NCBI GenBank assembly: GCA_015662615.1 | Contig: DQTU01000307.1 | Location: 1-5,645, forward strand | DNA length: 5,645 nt | DNA from: Campylobacterales bacterium | GTDB lineage: Bacteria; Campylobacterota; Campylobacteria; Campylobacterales; QNZT01 | Direction: 5' to 3' | In this document: positions 5,462 through 5,645 of the stretch, piece after piece | How the letters are laid out: the number at the start of each line of letters is the position of its first letter | How positions within the stretch are numbered: position 1 is the first letter of the stretch | Program-made: the position numbers and the translations under genes | Notes under the pieces: model-generated | What the model saw: only the letters and a program-made list of their open reading frames with translations | Told to the model about the DNA's origin: nothing | Databases searched by the model: none

Positions 5462-5645
5462 TTACACTCCTTCATTTTTTAATTGTTTTGTTAACGCCTC
5501 TATCTGAACATCAAGTCTTGTGATATCATCTTCGTTCAAACGCTCCTTTTGTTGGTAAATCGTCTCTTCTACCGTCTCCAATAGATGCAGATAATTTGCT
5601 CTCATCTGTTCGTCGATATTTTTACTTTTAACATTGCTTGCATAC
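5462..5645 (-). CDS. XpaC-like ('5-bromo-4-chloroindolyl phosphate hydrolysis') protein, C-terminal part
   Basis: A frame open at the right edge (first full codon 5642-5644) runs 60 residues to TAA 5462-5464. It is helical and charged, with LHLLETVEETIYQQKERL, then NEDDITRLDVQIEAL and a final TKQLKNEGV. This closely follows the C-terminal pattern I recall for XpaC-type proteins (an 'EDD..LD.EIE.L...LK.EG' end), and xpaC homologues are typically directly upstream of telA, as here (2 bases apart). The start lies outside the window, so any N-terminal membrane helices cannot be seen. The identity rests on a short tail plus synteny; another short coiled-coil protein remains possible. Confidence 0.65.
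   Translation of the reverse strand, partial: YASNVKSKNIDEQMRANYLHLLETVEETIYQQKERLNEDDITRLDVQIEALTKQLKNEGV
5467..5472 (-). promoter_or_regulatory. Ribosome binding site of telA
   Basis: AAGGAG on the minus strand lies 7 bases before the telA ATG (5457-5459) and inside the last codons of the XpaC-like gene, so the two genes are probably translationally coupled. It decides the telA start. Confidence 0.75.

Overview
The window is AT-rich, with short intergenic gaps and protein sequences that most resemble sulfur-oxidising Campylobacterota (the Sulfurimonas/Sulfuricurvum type). That assignment is an inference from protein style and the NnrS/HIT gene content, not from any search.

Layout. (1) Positions 1-206 on + hold the 3' end of a HIT (histidine triad, Hint-type) protein. 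(2) Positions 207-442 hold no convincing gene, only a strong Shine-Dalgarno sequence without a proper start codon and some short open stretches. (3) Positions 443-832 on + hold what reads as a decayed type II toxin-antitoxin locus. It has an extended -10 promoter, three copies of an 8-bp word (one inverted, two direct) that look like an operator, a Phd/RelB-like antitoxin frameshifted at an A8 run, and scraps of a PIN-like toxin in three frames. (4) From 829 to the right edge, everything is on - and packed as one operon. In transcription order it is an XpaC-like protein (C-terminal part only), a TelA/YceH-type toxic-anion-resistance protein, an SPFH-domain protein with a C-terminal GYF_2-like domain, a double zinc-ribbon protein with a C-terminal membrane segment, and a NnrS-family haem/copper membrane protein. 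Gaps in the operon run from 12 bases down to a 1-base overlap.

The most notable defect is in the zinc-ribbon gene. It reads as one uninterrupted frame over 1983-3155 except for a single in-frame TAA at 2697-2699, which cuts it into a 152-aa zinc-ribbon piece and a downstream piece whose only ATG is at 2546. There is no frame change, so one substitution (for example CAA to TAA) explains it. It could be a real nonsense mutation or a base-call error.

How the genes may work together: XpaC and TelA homologues are often neighbours and are linked to toxic-anion or envelope stress. SPFH proteins assemble on membranes, the zinc-ribbon protein carries a membrane anchor, and NnrS proteins are linked to nitric oxide tolerance. 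The operon therefore looks like a membrane-stress module with a NO/metal component. The joint function is inference.
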